NCBI GenBank assembly: GCA_016303035.1
Contig: JAEDML010000041.1
Span: 1-8,974, forward strand
DNA length: 8,974 nucleotides
DNA from: Clostridiaceae bacterium
GTDB lineage: Bacteria; Bacillota; Clostridia; Oscillospirales; Acutalibacteraceae
Direction of reading: 5' to 3'
Both the position numbers and the translations under genes were made by a program. The notes beneath the pieces were generated by a model, which searched no databases, was not told where the DNA came from, and saw nothing but the letters and a program-made list of their open reading frames with translations. This document shows positions 7,226-8,974 of this stretch, piece after piece; the stretch's first letter is position 1, and each line of letters starts with the position of its first letter.

Positions 7226-7762
7226 ATGATACTTGAAACAGAAAGACTGATTCTCCGCCCGTGGAGTGACGCCGACGCCGAAGAACTATACCGATATGCA
7301 AGCGACCCCGATATAGGTCCGATTGCCGGCTGGCCCGTACATACAAGCGTAGAAAACAGCCGTGAAATTATAAACAGTGTTTTATCGGCGGAGGGCACCT
7401 TCGCCGTGGTTCTTAAAAGCACGGGTCTGCCTGTCGGAAGCATAGGCATTATGAAAAATGTAAATATTCCCACAGGCAAGGATGAGGCTGAAATCGGATA
7501 TTGGATAGGCAAGCCCTATTGGGGACAGGGTCTAATCCCCGAAGCGGTGAGAGAATGTCAGCGCTATTGCTTTGAAGAGCTTAATTGCAAACGGATATGG
7601 TGCGGATATTACGACGGCAACGAAAAATCCCGCAGAGCTCAGCAAAAGTGCGGATTTAAATACCATCACACCGAAAAAAACAAGCCCTGTCCGCTTATGA
7701 ATGAGCTTCGCACCGAACACATAACAGTGCTTGATAAAGAAGAATGGATAAAAATGCTGTAA
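7226..7762 (+). CDS. GNAT-family N-acetyltransferase (RimJ/RimL type)
   Basis: This 178-residue protein is predicted to transfer an acetyl group from acetyl-CoA to an amine. The N-terminus LETERLILRPWSDAD (3-17) is the classic opening of the RimJ/RimL subgroup. Motif A, EIGYWIGKPYWGQGLIPEAV (89-108), carries the acetyl-CoA pyrophosphate-binding turn (W99-G100-Q101-G102), and NEKSRRAQQKCGF (132-144) is the typical motif B helix. Several cysteines (111, 115, 121, 126, 142, 155) are notable. AAAGGAG (7214-7220) lies 5 bases before the ATG. The 40-base gap after the second permease holds no terminator, so it may be the last gene of the operon. Its substrate could be a protein N-terminus, an antibiotic or another amine; the context slightly favours a detoxification role. 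Confidence 0.93.
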   Translation: MILETERLILRPWSDADAEELYRYASDPDIGPIAGWPVHTSVENSREIINSVLSAEGTFAVVLKSTGLPVGSIGIMKNVNIPTGKDEAEIGYWIGKPYWGQGLIPEAVRECQRYCFEELNCKRIWCGYYDGNEKSRRAQQKCGFKYHHTEKNKPCPLMNELRTEHITVLDKEEWIKML

Positions 7763-7793
7763 TTTTATAATTTTTAATTTTTAAAAATAAATC

Positions 7794-7822
7794 TTGAAAT
7801 TTGTAAACATATATGGTAATAT
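7794..7822 (+). promoter_or_regulatory. promoter of the tRNA-like/tRNA-Ala unit
   Basis: TTGAAA (7794-7799) and TAATAT (7817-7822) are separated by 17 bases. The first truncated tRNA-like unit begins 11 bases after the -10 box, a spacing typical for tRNA transcription units. The surrounding 7763-7832 stretch is very AT-rich and holds no gene or GC-rich terminator. Confidence 0.65.
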
Positions 7823-7832
7823 TATAGCGTTC

Positions 7833-7880
7833 GGGGGTATAGCTCAGCTGGGAGCGTGAGTAACTCGCTTACACACCCCC
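7833..7880 (+). pseudogene. truncated tRNA-Ala-like unit, copy 1 (no T-arm)
   Basis: The 48-base unit begins like tRNA-Ala: GGGGGTA, TA, then D-stem GCTC (7841-7844) pairing with GAGC (7851-7854) around a shortened AGCTGG loop. The intact tRNA-Ala at 8009 has AGCTGGGA in that loop. Next, GTGAG (7856-7860) can pair with CTTAC (7868-7872, one G-T) around a 7-base anticodon-sized loop, TAACTCG, which lacks the usual T33. The 3' end ACACCCCC closes on GGGGGTAT with one mismatch. No variable region, T-arm or CCA is present. It is either a decayed tRNA gene or a mini tRNA-like RNA; the intact closing helix and the second near-identical copy are why it is not dismissed. Confidence 0.7.
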
Positions 7881-7923
7881 AAATTTAAAACTTAATAAAA
7901 TCTTCTTGACCGACTATCTATAT

Positions 7924-7970
7924 GGGGGTATAGCTCAGCTGGGAGCGTGAGCAACTCGCTTACACACCCC
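7924..7970 (+). pseudogene. truncated tRNA-Ala-like unit, copy 2 (no T-arm)
   Basis: This is identical to copy 1 over 47 bases except one change in the anticodon-like loop (CAACTCG instead of TAACTCG). The final C of the first copy is replaced by G, so the closing helix is one pair shorter. The copies are 91 bases apart start to start. The 43 bases between them, and the flanks, are not related, so the repeat unit is the tRNA-like segment itself. No separate promoter is convincing, and it is probably co-transcribed with copy 1 and with tRNA-Ala 38 bases downstream. Confidence 0.7.
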
Positions 7971-8008
7971 GCGAGAGTAGAAAACAGAAAATTCCAACAA
8001 CCCAATAA

Positions 8009-8084
8009 GGGGCATTAGCTCAGCTGGGAGAGCGCTACACTGGCAGTGTAGAGGTCAGCGGTTCGATCCCGCTATGCTCCACCA
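8009..8084 (+). tRNA. tRNA-Ala (anticodon GGC)
   Basis: This is a complete 76-base cloverleaf. Acceptor GGGGCAT (8009-8015) pairs with ATGCTCC (8074-8080), including G3-T70, the hallmark alanine identity pair. The D-stem is GCTC/GAGC. The anticodon stem CTACA/TGTAG (8035-8039, 8047-8051) encloses loop CTGGCAG with anticodon GGC at 8042-8044. The T-arm contains GGTTCGATCCC. Discriminator A and encoded CCA (8082-8084) end the gene. It reads alanine GCC/GCU codons. Confidence 0.97.
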
Positions 8085-8142
8085 CACCGAGTGCCTCGGT
8101 GCGCAAACGCGTGCTTGAGGTGCTTCTTTTTTGCACTTTTTT
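8085..8142 (+). terminator. probable termination region after tRNA-Ala
   Basis: A 7-bp hairpin CACCGAG/CTCGGTG (8085-8091 with 8095-8101, loop TGC) starts directly after the CCA. It is not followed by a T run. Further on, GTGC (8120-8123) can pair with GCAC (8133-8136), followed by six T (8137-8142). Neither is a textbook terminator alone; together they plausibly end the tRNA transcript and may guide 3' processing. Confidence 0.4.
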
Positions 8143-8210
8143 CTCTCGCGTTTAAAGACTAGATTAAACGGTAGTTAAAAACAAAAAGAGAGTCCATCTC
8201 AAAATGAAAG

Positions 8211-8234
8211 AGACCGCCGAAAATTTTGTGTAAA
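8211..8234 (+). repeat. possible left terminal inverted repeat of the IS256-type element
   Basis: The stretch ending in AATTTTGTGTAAAA resembles the ends of IS256-family elements, which commonly contain a TTGTGTAAAA block. It lies 74 bases before the transposase start, a normal distance. The matching right end is not in the window, so the exact boundary and the target duplication cannot be fixed. Confidence 0.45.
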
Positions 8235-8252
8235 AGCCGAATAAGAAAAAAA

Positions 8253-8296
8253 CTTTCAGATAAGAATTAAGATATAAAAATTTCAAAATCTGAAAG
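8253..8296 (+). repeat. inverted repeat just upstream of the IS256-type transposase start
   Basis: CTTTCAGAT (8253-8261) and ATCTGAAAG (8288-8296) are perfect 9-base inverted repeats separated by 26 bases. The 3' arm lies next to the weak purine-rich ribosome binding region (GAAAGAAAG) of the transposase gene, 11 bases from its ATG. In RNA the hairpin could limit translation when transcription enters from outside, a known strategy of insertion sequences; this role is inferred. Confidence 0.5.
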
Positions 8297-8307
8297 AAAG
8301 ACCAGTA

Positions 8308-8583
8308 ATGGAAAAAGCACCGGCAGAGTTGATGAAAGAATATGTTAATTCGCAGAAATTCACGAGCACAACCGAAATTATGGAGGCAATGAAAGCCATG
8401 TTCGGTGATGTGCTCCAGCAGGTAATGGAGGCAGAATTAGACACAAAGCTCGGCTATGAAAAAAGCGAAAGAACCTCGAATGATGACGAAAGCGGTTTGT
8501 CGAAAAACTACCGAAACGGGCATTCAAAATGCCGGACTATGAATATGTTCACAAGGAACTTCAACGCTCGGGGACAACTCTAA
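8308..8583 (+). pseudogene. IS256-family (mutator type) transposase, N-terminal remnant
   Basis: The first 74 residues match the N-terminal region of Transposase_mut proteins, including FGDVLQQVMEAELDTKLGYEK (32-52), where the family has its conserved EAELD.HLGYEK block, and NYRNGHSK (67-74), the family's N.RNG.S.K block. After K74 (8529) the sequence leaves the family and ends after 17 unrelated residues at a stop at 8581-8583. Those residues come from reading the IS21-derived DNA in the wrong frame. Full-length members have about 400 residues including a DDE catalytic domain, so this copy is inactive. A simple frameshift does not explain it, because no further IS256 sequence is seen in any frame. 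Confidence 0.88.
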
Positions 8584-8974
8584 ATCTGCTGTGGTTGGAA
8601 TATTGTGAACAATGCAGTGCTTCAAATGAAGTTCCGTATCAACTGACGCAATTTAAAAAACATTATCGTGATTATGCTGTGAAAATCAATGCAACAATGC
8701 ATCTGAAGCATAAGCCGGGTGAAATTTTGCAGGTAGACTGGGCAGGACAAACAGCAGAAATTGTATATACCGACACAGGCGAACTAATACCTGCATACAT
8801 CTTTGTTGCAACACTGCCATACAGCGGTTATGCCTATGTAGAAGCATTTTTATCGATGAATCAGGAATGTTGGATTTCTGCACATGTAAATGCTTTTAAA
8901 TATTTTTGCGGCATAACAAAAATACTACAGTGTGACAATCTTAAAACAGGTGTTATTGAACACGGACGGAGCGA
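8529..8974 (+). pseudogene. istA: IS21-family transposase IstA, internal fragment (5' truncated, continues past window end)
   Basis: An open frame reading PDYEYVHKELQRSG from 8532 onward, and including LNLLWLEYCEQC, continues to the last base. It covers about 148 residues. It contains HKPGEILQVDWAG with the first catalytic aspartate (codon 8736-8738) and ILQCDNLKTGVIEHGR with the second (codon 8934-8936); the glutamate of the DDE triad would lie outside the window. The N-terminal helix-turn-helix part of IstA (roughly the first 100 residues) is missing, replaced by the IS256 remnant. The ATG at 8529 is created at or near the junction and has no good ribosome binding site, so it is probably not a real start. 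Whether the 3' part and the partner istB exist cannot be seen here. Confidence 0.85.

Larger units (their letters stand above)
8211..8974 (+). mobile_element. composite IS remnant: IS256-family left part joined to IS21-family internal part
   Basis: An IS256-type left end and the N-terminal third of its transposase are followed at about 8525-8531 by an internal fragment of an IS21-family IstA gene, in a different reading frame. No right end of the IS256 element and no left end of the IS21 element is present, so both are incomplete. The IS21 part continues past the window end. The whole lies about 125 bases downstream of tRNA-Ala. Confidence 0.8.

Noticed and set aside
7763..7793. Intrinsic terminator after the acetyltransferase gene
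   Set aside because: Only AT-rich sequence with weak TTTTTAAAAA symmetry is present; no GC-rich hairpin followed by a T run can be drawn.
7906..7923. A second promoter before tRNA-like copy 2 (TTGACC and TATCTA)
   Set aside because: The two boxes are only three bases apart (7906-7911 and 7915-7920), far too close for a SigA-type promoter, and no other -35 is properly placed.
7833..7970. The two tRNA-like units as functional ordinary tRNAs
   Set aside because: They lack a T-arm and CCA, the D-loop is two bases short, and the anticodon-like loop lacks T33.
7833..8030. A CRISPR-like array
   Set aside because: There are only two full copies plus partial similarity to a true tRNA; the repeat is explained by tRNA homology and there are no cas genes.
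8686..8883. 65-codon open frame on the minus strand
   Set aside because: It is antisense to the clearly recognisable IstA coding sequence and has no features of its own.
8529..8974. A true IstA start at the ATG at 8529
   Set aside because: The encoded sequence begins in the middle of the IstA family, the ATG sits at the IS256 junction, and no ribosome binding site precedes it.

Overview
The window looks like the chromosome of a Clostridia-type Bacillota (Firmicutes), possibly a gut Oscillospirales relative. The grounds are a tRNA-sensing T-box leader on an aminoacyl-tRNA synthetase gene, strong AGGAGG-type ribosome binding sites, consensus SigA-like promoters, a BcrA/DrrA-type exporter operon, and IS256 and IS21 remnants. 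The exact lineage is an inference. All genes found lie on the + strand.

Left part (1-2303): a SigA-type promoter, a threonine T-box leader (specifier ACC, antiterminator and competing terminator) and thrS, a full-length threonyl-tRNA synthetase of 648 residues with TGS, editing, catalytic and anticodon-binding domains. A strong intrinsic terminator ends the unit. When uncharged tRNA-Thr accumulates, it should pair with the leader and allow thrS transcription.

Middle part (2307-7762): a perfect-consensus promoter overlapped on its downstream side by palindromic operator sequence drives what looks like a single operon of seven genes. These are a TetR-family regulator, a first ABC exporter (ATPase and 6-TM permease, ATGA overlap), a small membrane protein with a LiaF-like C-terminal domain containing four FGG repeats, a second ABC exporter (DrrA-like ATPase and ABC-2 permease, 1-base overlap) and a RimJ/RimL-type GNAT acetyltransferase. 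The likely theme is ligand-induced export or cell-envelope protection: the TetR protein would release the promoter when it binds a toxic compound. The substrate cannot be read from the sequence.

Right part (7763-8974): after an AT-rich gap, a promoter precedes two nearly identical 47-48 nt truncated tRNA-like units. Each has an acceptor-like closing helix, a D-arm and an anticodon-like arm but no T-arm. They are followed by an intact tRNA-Ala(GGC). Beyond it lies mobile-element debris: the left end and N-terminal part of an IS256-family transposase joined at about 8529 to an internal piece of an IS21-family IstA transposase, which runs off the window. The tandem mini-tRNA-like units and the two-exporter/LiaF-like/TetR operon are the most interesting parts.
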